Below are positions 32,345 to 44,619 of a DNA stretch of 64,000 nt, in pieces. Both the position numbers and the translations under genes were made by a program. The notes beneath the pieces were generated by a model. It saw only the letters and a program-made list of their open reading frames with translations. It ran no database searches and had not been told where the DNA came from. This DNA is from Arbacia lixula. Its lineage: Eukaryota; Echinodermata; Echinoidea; Arbacioida; Arbaciidae. The stretch lies in NCBI GenBank assembly GCA_963669155.1, contig OZ022581.1, positions 14,896,335 to 14,960,334 of the forward strand, in the 5' to 3' direction. How positions within the stretch are numbered: position 1 is the first letter of the stretch; every line of letters starts with the position of its first letter.

Positions 32345-34364
32345 GCCTGTATGTGTTATTTTACCTTAATAAGTATTCATCAGATCGCACGATTTCAAGT
32401 TCAAAATTTCAAGAGCTTCCTACCGTGGGAGGGGGGACGTCATTTGAGCATTATTGTCAAGACAACTGGTTCTAAACTATGCGGGTAGAGAAAAGATCTA
32501 TGATCACAGCGGGGACTGTACAATCCATCCAGGCGAATCCGACACAAGCAAAAACTTCGCCAACTTCGCCAAAAAAATCCCAAAATATGACATCATTCTA
32601 ATATATGTCTCTATAATTATATTCCAATATTTTAAATATATGTGTCAAAAGCATTATTTCAATGCTCAGTTATATATCGAATGTATGATTTAGTGTTTGA
32701 AGTAAATGTTTCAAATAAATCAATTTTCGAATGTGATCTCTTTGTAATCGTGATACAGTTGATAATTTGATACATAAACACTAAGACATCCTCCCGTTGC
32801 TAACATGCCGAAGCATAGCACCAAACATATAAGTATTGACATGGGATAGTTCCCAAAACATTGAAACACCATGAACACCACGTGTGGTTTTCAGGGCCTA
32901 TCTGTATAATGGTTCACGCGTGAAGCACGCCCCCACCATGAGCATGGCCTTTTGTTATGCGGACAAAGTTTAGGAACTTTTTCACACTGTTCCGAAGTTG
33001 ACACCCAGTGGCCATATACGAATATGGAATATTGAATTTCGTGCAAAGATGGCCCCGAATTTGACCAAACAGCCAATCAACACCCGAAACGATGCATGCA
33101 GAAGGTTACACGATGGCACCCGAACAACTCACGAGGACAACACGAAATGTAACCCTCTGAGCACCAACCCTAAAAGGCCTGTGTCAATAACAACTAGATT
33201 TCTCTCCTATGGGACTGTGTGGGTTAGGTAGTTTACTCGCTGGAGACACGAAGGCCACACGATGGCTTCACGAGGTGCGTTTGAACTTAAGTCAACAAAA
33301 AAGTAAGTCCCACCTAATAAAAAAAGGGATCACTTGTTATCAAAAGAACGTGGCGGGATTGTTGCTACAATTATGGATTAAATCCTGCGTGATATTGACA
33401 TTGATGTGTTTCGTCATGCCTGAGTGAACATACACTTAAGGTAAAATCGATCAGATTATCAGGTTTGAGAAAGTGAAAATGTATGTGATGATAACACATA
33501 TAAAAATGGTAAAATCGACAAATTATTTGGAAATAAGCATCTGCATTTAGGCCATATAAAAAAACAATAAATCTTAGCATTTTTTGTTTCATCTTTTAAG
33601 TGTGCTCACTAATCCGTGACATGCCGTAGACATCCGATTAAAACACAACAGAAATTGCGAAGACACACGTTGGTAACAATATCTGATGTTAATATATTCA
33701 ACAAACCAATGTTAGGAGTGTTAACGTTAACAATATTTCCCCCAAAAACTGTGTCCAGGGGACTGTGAAAAGGCATGTTAAGTGTCAGGATAGGTGTAAA
33801 GGGGTCAAACGATGGATGATCAAATAACAATGGCACTCAAACATACACCGTGAACATAATTCCACAAAGTCTCGTTTCACAGACAGCCCAAAATAACTCT
33901 TGTCACTTCTGAAAAGTGATATTCTGCTTAAAAAGTGCGCTCTCTCATGCATGGAGAGACAGATCAACGTCATGTTCACACAGAAGTTAGTTAATAAAAG
34001 TAGAAACAATTATGCAAGATCATTTTGCTGAAAGATTGTTTCGATAAAGAGTTATGGTAATTTGATTAAGGGGGGGGGGGACTTGATTTGTCTTCGATTA
34101 CGGAGGCGTCGTGACCTCCCTCCTGTAAAATCTTTGGCCGACTGTGGGCCTGGAAATTCATTCAAAATAATTGGGAGCAGCACACACAATACAATAAAAC
34201 TCGCTTGTAAATGTAATTCAATTTTGATTCAACTCTAACATGCCATGCAAGGTTGTGAAAGATATAGATGAAAAGCTGGCTGGTAAATGCAGAACATGGA
34301 AGAGAGAAACATGGGGAAATAGGGGTCCAAGAAAACAGCATTAAGTCTTAAATGAGTTTTCAAT
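32345..34364. other. Intergenic, no gene recognised
   Basis: About 2 kb AT-rich sequence. GATGGC(A/T)(C/T)C and ACGAGG words recur at 33,110-33,140 and 33,245-33,280. No open frame above about 80 codons. Confidence 0.5.
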
Positions 34365-34790
34365 CACGATTGGCACCGCGATTTAAATCGTGGCCTAAAT
34401 CGATCCGTTACGAACGCCACGCGCGATTGGCAATTTGTAGCTGATTGTGAAACTTTTCAGAAATGTCAGGGTGTGGATACGAGGTGATGCGAGTCGATAC
34501 GTTCCGGTACGATTTGGTGCGCTGGGTTGCGATATGGTCACGATTGGTCGATTTCAGGTGACACCATCTGGTCTCCCGTTCAGATATACGTTCAGATAGG
34601 ATTGTCCCGATTGAGTCCACGATTGGGTCTCGATGTGACACGACCATCGCGATCGGGTACGTGCAGATACGTTCGGATACCTTGATTACCTTCCATTACG
34701 TTCATCACGAACCGATGCGCTCTGTCGGTTGCGACATCACCACTGTATATATACAGTGGTGGTTGCGATGTACTTTTACGATAAGGGTCG
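34365..34790. other. CGAT-word-rich patch ending in a 24-bp palindrome
   Basis: CGAT, ACGATT and GATACG words recur at least twenty times in about 420 bp, against an AT-rich, CpG-poor background. The palindrome CACCACTGTATA/TATACAGTGGTG lies at 34,738-34,761. Function unknown; no coding frame recognised. Confidence 0.6.
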
Positions 34791-35227
34791 AGAGTGATCA
34801 AGACTTGAGCTACAATTGAACCCCCACGGTAGGGTTAATGTTACCGTTAAATGTTACCGTCCGTCTGGCAGACCGCCCTCTGGGGAGACACAAGCAAAAG
34901 AAAAAAAAAGAAAAGAAATATTTAAAAGGTATTAATGGTAAAAAAAAAAAAAAGGAAACGGAAAGGGGGAGGGTTCACCCCCCTAAATCACTCATTACGT
35001 ACTAATAACATATCAATTACAACAAAAAATATATAAATTAAATTTTAAAAAAAAATAGGGGGGGGTCAACATCTGAAAGAGGGGGTTACCCCCCCCCCCC
35101 CTAAATACGCGCCTGTTTGAGGTATCATATTAAAGTGGATTACATTTCTTACAAGTTGGTACCACATTTTTTTATGGGGGGGGGGGATTTGATGTGAATT
35201 CTTTCATGCTCATCATGATCAAACAAT
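34791..35227. other. Intergenic, low-complexity runs
   Basis: A-runs and G/C runs (35,049-35,063; 35,090-35,101; 35,175-35,187); nothing else recognised. Confidence 0.5.
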
Positions 35228-36556
35228 TATAGTGGAGGCTGTTGAAGCAAGCTCTCTCATCGGTTAAAAAAATCGTCTTTGTTATAATCTCGGTGCAGGG
35301 TGCAACCTGTCACGGAATTGGACGTGCTGTATTAAATACCTATGGTCCTGTATCACCTTTTCACTTTAAGTTGTCGTGGTTTCCTCTTCTAAATGTTGCA
35401 AGAGAGTTATTATATTAGAGGCCAAACTTGAATGAATTGTTATACTAAAGATGTGCAACAAAAAGTGTGGTAACCACTCGAGTTATATGCGGATACTGTC
35501 TAAGAAAATATGATACTGTTCTTTCCCTATCTTTCTCCACCTTGTTTCAATAAGACAATACAAAATTGGACCCCCCCCCCCCCACCCCCTTGTATATACT
35601 TTTATCTATAAAGTCAGCTTATTCCTCCTTCGTTGCTTTCCGTGCCCTCTTTTATAAAGTGAATTCACCATTTTCTTTCTCGTGAAAGAACATTCTTCAT
35701 TTACTTGCCAAGGAAAGAAGCAAAATATTGATTCATGTATCTGATGTTTATACATCCTGCATCATGATTTCCACAAAGATGGAGGAAAAGTGGGGCACAT
35801 ACCTGTACTGACAAACGTTTGTAGCGCTCTGGATATACTTTGTTAAACGAAATACATGTACACGATAACTCCCAACATCGGATCATATCATACCCATACC
35901 CCATTTTCTTCGGTCTTCACATTGACCTGGGAAGTAGCTAGCCCTAGCGTTGCCGTATGCATGCATTACAGGTACCTGCATACACATTCAAGAGCGCCAC
36001 TTGCAAGCATCAAACACAAAACTCCCTGTAACGGTGCTTATCATAATAAAAAAATTTATAAAGGAGGCTTTTGAAGCTCTCTCATCTGTTAAAGAGGTCA
36101 TGGCACATCAGTACTGTTATTGAAGCGTTGTTATACTATTGTGTGGAATGTTGGCTTCCACGCAAATCGTCTTTGTTATAATCTCGGTGCACGGTGGAAC
36201 CTATCACGGAATTGAACGTGCTGTATTAAATACCTATGGTCCTGTATCACGTTTTCATTTTAGGTTGTCGTGGTTTCCTCTTCAAAATGTTCCAAGAGAG
36301 TTATTAGAGGCAAAACTTGAATGAATTGTCATACTAAAGATGATGCTTTCCAAGAAAATATGGTACTGTTCTTTTCCTGTCACATCTTTCTCCACCTTGT
36401 TTCAATAAGACAATACAAAATTGGACCCCCCCCCCCCACCCCCTTGTATGTACTTTTATCTATAAAGTCAGCTAATTCCTCCTTCGTTGCTTTCCGTGCT
36501 CTCTTTTAAAAAGTGAATTCACCATTTTCTTTCTCCTGAAAGAACATTCTCATTTA
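35228..36556 (+). repeat. Repeat block A: two direct copies
   Basis: A1 (35,228-35,700) and A2 (36,062-36,556) share GAGGCT(G/T)TTGAAG, ATAATCTCGGTGCA, TTAAATACCTATGGTCCTGT, TTGTCGTGGTTTCCTCTTC and a C run after AAAATTGGA. The spacer also matches, inverted, the segment 54,250-54,640. Inverted relatives are at 39,737-39,950 and 53,900-55,010. Probably part of a dispersed transposon; no protein recognised. Confidence 0.8.
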
Positions 36557-36664
36557 GCTTGCCAAGAAAATGCATTACAGCTAGGTATCTGCGTATCACA
36601 TGCAAGAACGCCATTTGCAACCATTAACATAAGCACTGTCAATGTTTTTTTTTTTTTTATACAG

Positions 36665-36949
36665 ATGCTTGAACAGTTTTCTAACATGTTTTACTTCGTT
36701 ACTGAATACAGTCTCGGAAAATTCCATGGGACGTTGTCCTTCTTAATAGATATCCCATATGATGTTGGGAAATGTTCCATTCAAATGGTATCTTTAAGTG
36801 GTCAATACTACATTTCTACGGCAGTCACTTTGAAAAATGGCTGCCATTTCTTTCCAGCAGCATATCGCAAAGGGAGTCGACATAGAAAATGTGCAGGTTG
36901 GCATCCTGAACACATTGAAACCCAACAACCTTTTACAAGGTTAGTTTAG
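36665..36949 (+). other. Unrecognised 94-codon frame
   Basis: An open frame beginning after a T run at 36,643. It contains CCxFFPAAYRKGSRHRK-like basic sequence but no domain I know. No splice or homology support, so gene status is doubtful. Confidence 0.15.
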
Positions 36950-37369
36950 CCGATTGTGTGCAAAGCGATTATGTACAATTTACTGTTTGTACATGCGCCC
37001 ACACGCTTTATATCATCGCCGTCTCGTTACCTTGTTCATACAATTAGCTCTTGGGCACTTCCACGATAAAGTAGACATGACCACCACATTTTCAAAATGG
37101 TCATATTATCTGAGAGTTTTAGGGTTGAAGGTAATAAAATAATCATTGAAATTAATTTTTTAATTGTTACATGCATTAATTAGCAATTAATTTAAAATTA
37201 TAAAAATTTTCCCGGTGTTACGGTAAGAACTGATATTTTTTGCTTTGTACAAAAATTTCATACACAAACAAAAAAAGTTGAATTGCCCAAAACATGACCA
37301 CACATATCTACCATAATCAAGCATTGAAATGGTGATTGGACATTGCATTAATTGATTAAAATGGTTAAA
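36950..37369. other. Intergenic, nothing recognised
   Basis: AT-rich; CCCGGTGTTACGGTAA at 37,211-37,226 repeats the arm of the palindrome below. Confidence 0.5.
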
Positions 37370-37412
37370 TATATGTCCCGGTGTTACGGTTACCGTAACA
37401 TCGGGACATATA
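37370..37412. repeat. Palindrome, 20-bp arms
   Basis: TATATGTCCCGGTGTTACGG and its inverse meet at 37,390 with one mismatch. The arm core occurs a third time at 37,211-37,226, as expected for the two ends of a small MITE of about 200 bp. Confidence 0.75.
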
Positions 37413-37620
37413 TGTACATTGTACCTTGTAATAGTACAGGGAGCAAAGAAAATCGCTGCCTACTGAGGTGACCAGCTGGTTTACACAGTCATGTTGGAGT
37501 GGGAAGGATATTTTTTAGAGCAAAACTGGTCACTATTTGGCTTTTACTACTAACCCATGTGACTGGAGCTAAGATGACAGAAACTCTCTGAGCTAATGTC
37601 CAAATATATATATATATATA

Positions 37621-37673
37621 TAAGGCACCGGCGTTCAAAGCTGGGGGCCCGGGTTCAATTCCCGGCAGAGACA
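37621..37673 (+). mobile_element. tRNA-like fragment (T-arm), SINE remnant
   Basis: GGGCCCGGGTTCAATTCCCG forms a good T-arm with the B-box word GGTTCAATTCC and is followed by CGGCAGAGACATTTTTTC. The 5' half with the A box is absent; (TA)n stands there. A complete tRNA gene is therefore excluded. Confidence 0.6.
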
Positions 37674-37825
37674 TTTTTTCGGCATCACCAATTCTTCCAA
37701 AGGGTAGATAGCTCTGGGGAACCTTGATTTAAGCTACGCCTACCATTGTACTCTTCATCCATTTCTTTCACAAAATATTTAAATTAAAGAGTTGCCAAAG
37801 CTGTTGTATATGTATAATTTCTTAC

Positions 37826-37827
<2 letters not shown>

Positions 37828-37892
<65 letters not shown>

Positions 37893-37928
37893 TATATATA
37901 TATATATATCCTATATATATATATACAT

Positions 37929-37970
<42 letters not shown>

Positions 37971-37972
37971 TC
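37828..37972 (+). repeat. (TA)n microsatellite with TATCC/CA interruptions
   Basis: TATATA runs separated by ATCCTATA three times and an (AC)n stretch at 37,930-37,949. Confidence 0.95.
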
Positions 37973-38061
37973 AAATCTGTACATCTAGAAAGATCTATCC
38001 GTGCTTGGAAATATGACAAAAAAATAAACACAATGGTCTGTTCGAGATTCTATTGAATCCA

Positions 38062-38320
38062 CTACTCTCTAGAATATTCATTCATCACTGGCCTAAAAAG
38101 GTCACTGAATTCCACAGGCACACTCACAGTCAATGCCTCCTTTATTATGCTAATTAGCTCAGGATAGTTACATTTTTTTATATATGTAAATAACACCTGG
38201 CTCATACAACTCTTCCACATTCCAGAATTGTCTATAGGCAGTACAAATTGTTTAATGTTGATTTCACCAAGGAAGAATTTCACACACACATAGGCTGCAT
38301 CTAATTTAATGGCTACAACT
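38062..38320 (-). other. Unrecognised open frame, possible protein remnant
   Basis: A minus-strand frame reads KLDAAYVCVKFFLGEINIKQ and later SIIKEALTVSVPVEFSDLF before a stop. Composition looks protein-like, but I recognise no family and the upstream part of the frame runs into GT repeats. It may be the 3' end of a retroelement or a lone exon. Confidence 0.25.
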
Positions 38321-39736
38321 AACACAAATGTACAACAAAATAAAAAAAAAACATTTAAAAATAGTGATGTGTGTTTTGATAGTGTGCGTATGTGTTTTTT
38401 GTGTGTGTTTGTGTGTGCGCGTGTTTTTTTCACTTGGGGTCGGGTAGTTTGAGTAAGGTGCATGTGGTAGGGGTAGACATGAGATGGTGTGATAAGCAAG
38501 AATAGAATATATTTTAAGTTGATTTAATTGTTCTTTTTTCACTTTGGAATAATTTGTATATCATCAGTATATAAATTTGTTATCAATTGATTGACAATAA
38601 TATATTTTCCATTGCAATACTTTTTTTGTGTATGTATTCGTGCGTGCGCGTGCGTGTGTGTGTGTGTGGGGGGGGGGTGTGGGTGTGTGTGTGTAAGTGT
38701 GTGTTTAAGTGTGTGCGTAACTAAGGTGTAGATGTAGCATATTTGATTTAAATCTGGTATGCTCGTGACCTTTGGAGCATAAGTGCCAGACAGCCAACGC
38801 AAACAGCAATCCCTAAATCATCCAGCTCTATCAAACAATGTACACGATTAGACATTACTGGTCAGATTGAACACGCACGTTATACTAACGCGAACCATCG
38901 ATGCGGTTCATTTAGATTTACTGAAACAGACTCCTATTAAAGATAAACGTATTATCACTGTCTGAAGAAACACTTTGCTAGGTCAATAATATTGTATTCT
39001 ATCGACTAACAAATATAAACCCATTTACTACGGGTTCCCAGGAACATACCGACCTCGATTTGTTTTAAATTCTGTATCAAGTACTTTTTCATTTTATTTG
39101 AAAATTATTGGTATGTGCAATTAGTAGTTCAACTATTTAGCTACAGTTCAAGATCATATTTGTGGAATTCCTTTGGAGAAAAGTCGTTTAAGAGGGAGTT
39201 TACTCAACATTATATATCCGTCAAGGCCGGGTCGTGTATTTCTTTTTACACGCAAGCCTGTGGATTTTCGCTATTTATTTCAATGAAACCGCTCGGTATG
39301 CGACTACGCACACTCGGCTGGCGAGGTTTCATCATTAGTGTGTTTGCACGCATTGTGTAAATCATACTCACCGCCGTAGGCTTACACATGTACACTGCTA
39401 CAGTCATACATACCTCGCATAACAAGTACAAGCAGTCGTTAGTCAAGTTCACCATGTCAATTAATAATTTCGTGCAAATTTTTGGGTGATTTGCTGCTCT
39501 ATTCATTTTTGGAAAGGTAATGTATGGTTAATCTGAAAGAACAATGTTGCCATGTTTTTGTAAGCCGGCAGGGGGGCCACATTGGCGTTTCAAAAAGGCC
39601 TCCATAATCATTCTTTTTGCCTGTATTTTCCAATCTAAGCGACCCAGATGATCATTTTTGGAGCCTAAATATGATATGTGATATGTGAAATATGAAATAA
39701 AAGTAAACTGAACTGAAAGGACATACAAGGTAGGTC

Positions 39737-39950
39737 AAATTTTGTATTTTCTCATTGAAACAAGGTGGAGAATGATATGACAGGGAAAGAACAGTACCAT
39801 ATTATAGACAGTATCCGCATATAACACTCGAGTGATTGGCACAATTTATGTTGCACATCTTTAGTATGACAATTTATTCAAGTTTGGCCTTTAACAACTC
39901 TCTTGGAGCATTTTGAAAAGGAAACCACGTCCTAACCATCAATCAATAGT
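39737..39950 (-). repeat. Inverted relative of block A, truncated
   Basis: Reverse complement of about 35,375-35,560 (AAACAAGGTGGAGAATGATA, ACTCGAGTGATTGGCACAA). In copy 2 the same repeat continues leftwards to about 53,900, so copy 1 has lost its extension. Confidence 0.8.
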
Positions 39951-40332
39951 CTAACTACCCCCCCCCCCCCCCCTTCCCGCGGCCGGTTCAGACATTTGAG
40001 GGAAGTAAACAAACAAAAAAGAAGCATTCATTTGTGTGTGGGTGCGGATATCACATATATAATTATAGGGTTAACCGATCCATATACTACGCGGTGTGCC
40101 GTTGATAGGGTCTATTTACTGATTGTCCGTTATACTGAATAAGTGATCACGCGTACGATGCAGTGTATTGTATGTTTTATTTCATTGATGTCTTAATTAT
40201 TGCTTGTGAAGCGTACAATGTCCTGGCTGTTGTCTCCATATTTCTCCATTATTCATCCTGATGCTGTTGTAGTCGGTTCTGGTGACTGAGATATTTGTGG
40301 TAAGTCATACCATGTATTGCAGAGGAACTTAC

Positions 40333-40430
40333 ATTCGTTTCTAAAGTTTATCACACAGGGCAGTCCTGAATGGCAATTCCATTTTCTATCGTAGCTTTGA
40401 GGAAACGGACAGTTGGGGTGGAACAAGAAG
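40333..40430 (-). CDS. Possible lone cysteine-rich exon (copy 1)
   Basis: 98 nt with TTGATTTCCAG as acceptor and AAT|GTAAGT as donor on the minus strand. It encodes HPNCPFPQSYDRKWNCHSGL then PCVINFRNE, spacing faintly like an LDL-receptor class A module. An identical sequence is at 55,409-55,506. No neighbouring exon was found, and the frame also runs on past the donor (ECKFLCNTWYDLP), so it may be chance. Confidence 0.25.
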
Positions 40431-40485
40431 CTGGAAATCAAGATCTGCATTTACATTTTCATCATCATATCATGATGATGTGAGG

Positions 40486-40785
40486 GCACTGTGGTATAGT
40501 GGTGAGAGGCCTTGACTTTCGCAGAGAGATCCTGAGTTCAAGCCCAGCTCCCTTGGACAAGGTGTTCTGCTCATGTTTGAACCCTCTAAACCCATGCAGG
40601 TGTAGTAAATGGGTACCTGGCAGAAATATAGTATTGCTGATATAATTAGATGAACTAGCTTCTAGCGCTACATACTTATAGCTGTTTGGCTAAAGCCAGG
40701 GTAATAATCGAGCGCGTTGGGTACAGTACTTCGAACTATATAGGAAAGCGCTATATAAGAACCGATTATTATCATTATTATGATT
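40486..40785 (+). mobile_element. tRNA-derived SINE (copy 1)
   Basis: Begins GGCACTGTGGTATAGTGGTG (A-box word TAGTGGTGAGAGG) with B-box-like GAGTTCAAGCCC 40 bp later, a body with AAATGGGTACCTGGCAG, and a tail AAAGCGCTATATAAGAACCG followed by ATTATTATC repeats. The head/tail design is that of RNA polymerase III SINEs that borrow a LINE tail. The same insertion is at 55,560-55,855. Confidence 0.88.
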
Positions 40786-42062
40786 GTGGGGAAATCAAAT
40801 CGTACGCTTTTTTCTACCTGTAGGCCCACACGTATTTGTATCCCGGATCTTTGGTTGCAACCTCATATTCTAAGGCATAACCATTCTTCCATTTTCTATC
40901 TTCCATTTTCTATTCTTCCATTTTCTGTTCTACGATATAACCATGATACCACATGATCGTCCTATAAGATAAAAATCACCCACTTTTCGCGCATTTTCAA
41001 GAAAATTTTTCGCAATCTCTACCTCTCTTTAAAAAAAAATAACAATTAGGCTCCAATTTTCCCCCCTTATTCTACAATAACATTTAAAGTACACTTTTCC
41101 AAAATAACCCTTTTGCAACATTTCAAGGACACAAACACGCACCCTATTTCATAATTTCACACTTTTGTAGCAATTAGTGGGAGATTTACCTCTTTTTACG
41201 CTATATAGATTGACTGCACTACAACGACCTTGCTTCTAAAAGCAGCCGAACATAGAACGAACTGGACAAACATAGGCCGGGAGCCCAGAAGACTTATTCA
41301 TGCAAAAGGGCCGGAATAATTGACCCCATAGATCAAAGAGATAGACCCTGGACATGACAAAAATGTTCGGCTTTATGCTGCTTTTTGGTTGAAACATTTC
41401 CAATTCTTCAGCAATGCATGTGCCATGTTTCATCAAATGTTCATGATGTATAGGTTTATTATGTGAACCTATTCCTGGGGCGGTATTCCGAAAACGAACT
41501 TAGGAAATTTTTTATTGTATCTCAGGAACTTAGGAAAAAATTATCTTTTGGTATTCCGTAAAGCCAACTTACAATAAAAGATAAAATTTTTATTCAAATG
41601 AGCCAGAGATAATTTTTTTATGTAAATGAGCCTCCGAGATAAAAAAAAAAATTTTTTATGCAAATGAGCTCAATCGGTATTCTGAAACGCACTTAGGGAA
41701 AAAAGTTAGGATGAAAGATAAAACTGCTCCTAAGCAATTATATCTACGCGCCTAGGCCCATAGCATTACGTGCAAAAATAATTCGCGCATTCAACTTTTT
41801 GCACATGGGCGCATCAAATGCAATAAGGCTCGCTGAATGCGCAATGTACCTTTCAGTTTCATGACATCACACCATCAGCTTGATGGTGTTAATGTATGCA
41901 AAAGACATGAAAGGACGCTTATTAATGGCTGCCTCTGGGATAGGAGCGCAGGGCATGCGCTCATTAATCAGCCAAGTCCCTTAGCCCGAAACGGCGAATC
42001 AACTACATGTACAGTATTATCCATTATCGGAGCTTATTCGGTAATGCGTAAATAATTCGATG

Positions 42063-44199
42063 CGAACGGCTCGCGATTTTTTTTTCCGTAATGTTAACGC
42101 GTCACAACTGTCAATTCGCATTTTCTTGGCGTCTTGAATAAAGACCACGTCTGGTCTGCGCGCGATATGCGAATATGCGATATGCATGCGAATTGCACTA
42201 CTACCTATAGCGCTTGCTACGCTGCTGCATGCTACGTACGTGTAGAGTATGCATTATTCAGCTCTACAGCAATACCATGTCTGAAACTGGATGTGAGGGT
42301 GCCTCAATTCCTCAACGGATCCAGATATATGTACATGTAGATCTAGATCTTCTTCTTGTTCTAGATCATATTCATTAGAAATTAAATTCATAATCATAAT
42401 CATAAATCACTCTATTCTAGTCACAGCTCCACAGGACTCGGTCTTAACTTAGAAGAGTCTACTAACAGTAAGTTAACATTTTACTGTTAGAGAGCAATTT
42501 TTTTACTTCTATTAAAAAAGTTAGACTACATTATGATATGATTTCTGAATTGAATTGAATAAAAGTAACAACTAACACTAGACCTAGTAACTTAACTTAA
42601 CCCTAGACAAGACGAAACCGTCATAATTCTAAGACTAATTACATTCATGGACATCATTAAAACGGGTGTTAATTAATGGAATGCACAAAATGTGAAGTTT
42701 ATCATTTTCAACTTTGACCTTTGTCTTTATAAACATGACTGTCAATTTGTAGTTTCCATGTCCATGGTAATGCGGCATTAAAATGTTTATGAATAAATTT
42801 TAGGAAGAGTCACCAAGTTTGAGGGAAAATGATCAGAGCACATAGATATATAGAGATGGCCCATTTGGTAGGGGCAATGTGCCCCCCCCCCCCCCCCTTG
42901 ACTAATATAGACTAATAAGTCTTCGCACCTAGATCTTGGAGGAAAGTATCCATGCTGAGTATATGCACACAACTTAACATGATTCAGTACTTGTCTGATT
43001 GCAATATAGACCTAGAATCTAGATCTAGGGCCTAGCTAGACCAGATATTTTGAAGTGAGAATATTATGGGCAATCACATTATTATTAGAGTCTGGAGTCT
43101 ACTGAGAAAAGCATAGATCTTGATCTACACATATTTATGACTCCTACATCTGTTCAGGGATGTGTTAGGAAGGAGGGACAACTCAACCATAATATATTCA
43201 AACATCTGTATGGATACTAAAGCGTGCTAATGAATGTCAAAAGCATTCCACAATCACTGCAATGCTTTGAAGTCCCATGCGCGGCACCGTCATTTTGCTA
43301 TCGTCAACTTGGAAAGCAGTATCTTTAATTGCCTGTTTTGTTTCTCGAAGCTGTGTTTCTTATCACATTTTTTTGTAATTTTCAAGAAAGTTAAGGGGCA
43401 ACACCTCTAAAGATCCTGTATTCGTTTTTCTTCTAAATAATTGTTGAATGATGCACAAACGGAGATATAAGATAATATTCTTACTTGCATAATTAACAAA
43501 TTTCTTCACTTTCCGGAGATTTCCGGAAATGTCGGATTCAATCATTATCAAAATCATATATTAAGCTGCTTATTTTCATTAACAGAGTTTGCGTGAATTT
43601 GCGTGCAAATGAGATATTTTACTTTAAAAAACTGTTTATTTTTGTTCGCTGATATCGTTTTTCCTCACAAAAGTATTGATGCAATCCAACAGAAGTGGAC
43701 AAGCGAAATAAGACTCTACATTTCTTTTGTTCTCTCTGAGAAACCGTTGCTAGGCAATCTTGTTAAAACACGTGAAAAGCACATGCTGAGACCACGCAAT
43801 TTTTCGGCGGTGCCACGCATGGGCTCAAAGAAAGAATGTTGTTTCATATCCTTCCATAACATATCCCTGATCTGTTGTTCTACCCAGTCAGTTAAGACAA
43901 ATGGATTTACATATTTACAAGGTGAACAATTTTAAATACATAGATAAAGTATGAAATTCCATAGATTGCAAGATCTAGTTAATGCACACTCCGAGAGGTG
44001 TATTTTATAAAGCTCTATTCTATCCACTAGAATCTATGTGCACACTGCATTCGGCGATCATCGTATAGAAAATAGTCCACGCGCATGCGTACTGTCTACT
44101 TATATCGACAACCGCCTGCAATCAAGTCGCTCTGAGGAATAAAATTAGCCGATGTGACGCGTTAACATCACGGAAAAAAAAATCGCGAACGGCTCGCGT
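42063..44199. mobile_element. Nested inverted-repeat element
   Basis: Arms of about 35 bp, TTTTTTTTTCCGTAATGTTA with ACGCGTCACA, at 42,075-42,106 and inverted at 44,152-44,185. The outer word GCGAACGGCTCGCG stands at both ends. Interior is AT-rich with frames of 110 codons or less, none recognised. Confidence 0.6.
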
Positions 44200-44238
44200 T
44201 GAGCCGTTAGATCGTATTCTCCTTCCAGGCTGCCTGTA

Positions 44239-44619
44239 CTATTCGAAATTGAAAACTATGTGTGCGCGCTGCGAGTCTGAAGCCGAAGTCCCTATCACAA
44301 CACGACTGAAATGCTTGCAGCAAGCCTCACATACAAAATAGGAATGGTGCCGCTTTTGGGCTGCTTTCAGAAACCACGGGTTTTCCTCGATAAACTCACT
44401 TTTGCTTGGAGCGGGCAATTTAGATAGAGCTACGAAGTTCGACTGCAAGCAAGCGGCGCAAGCGGAGCTGACAGAGACAGCACCCCGGCACTCCCCGGTA
44501 GCTGTTCCTTTGGATTCCGCTGCAGATGTGTTTTCCTCAACTGTGTACGTGCAGACTCTGTGCGATCGATTGCAGCACTTGTTCACTGAAGAATATTTCC
44601 CATCAACTGATGTTTTCAT
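44239..44619 (-). other. Possible cargo frame of the transposon, CxxC-rich
   Basis: A 126-codon minus-strand frame with ACAACLQSNF and later HHSYFVCEACCKHFS, giving CxxC...CxxC-type spacing that could bind zinc. It occurs only in copy 1 and has an overlapping plus-strand frame of 101 codons. No family recognised. Confidence 0.3.

Noticed and set aside
32061..32488. Cys-Val and His-Thr repeats in open frames
   Set aside because: Translation of the GT microsatellite.
37621..37673. tRNA gene
   Set aside because: Only the T-arm half is present; acceptor 5' strand, D-arm and anticodon arm are missing.
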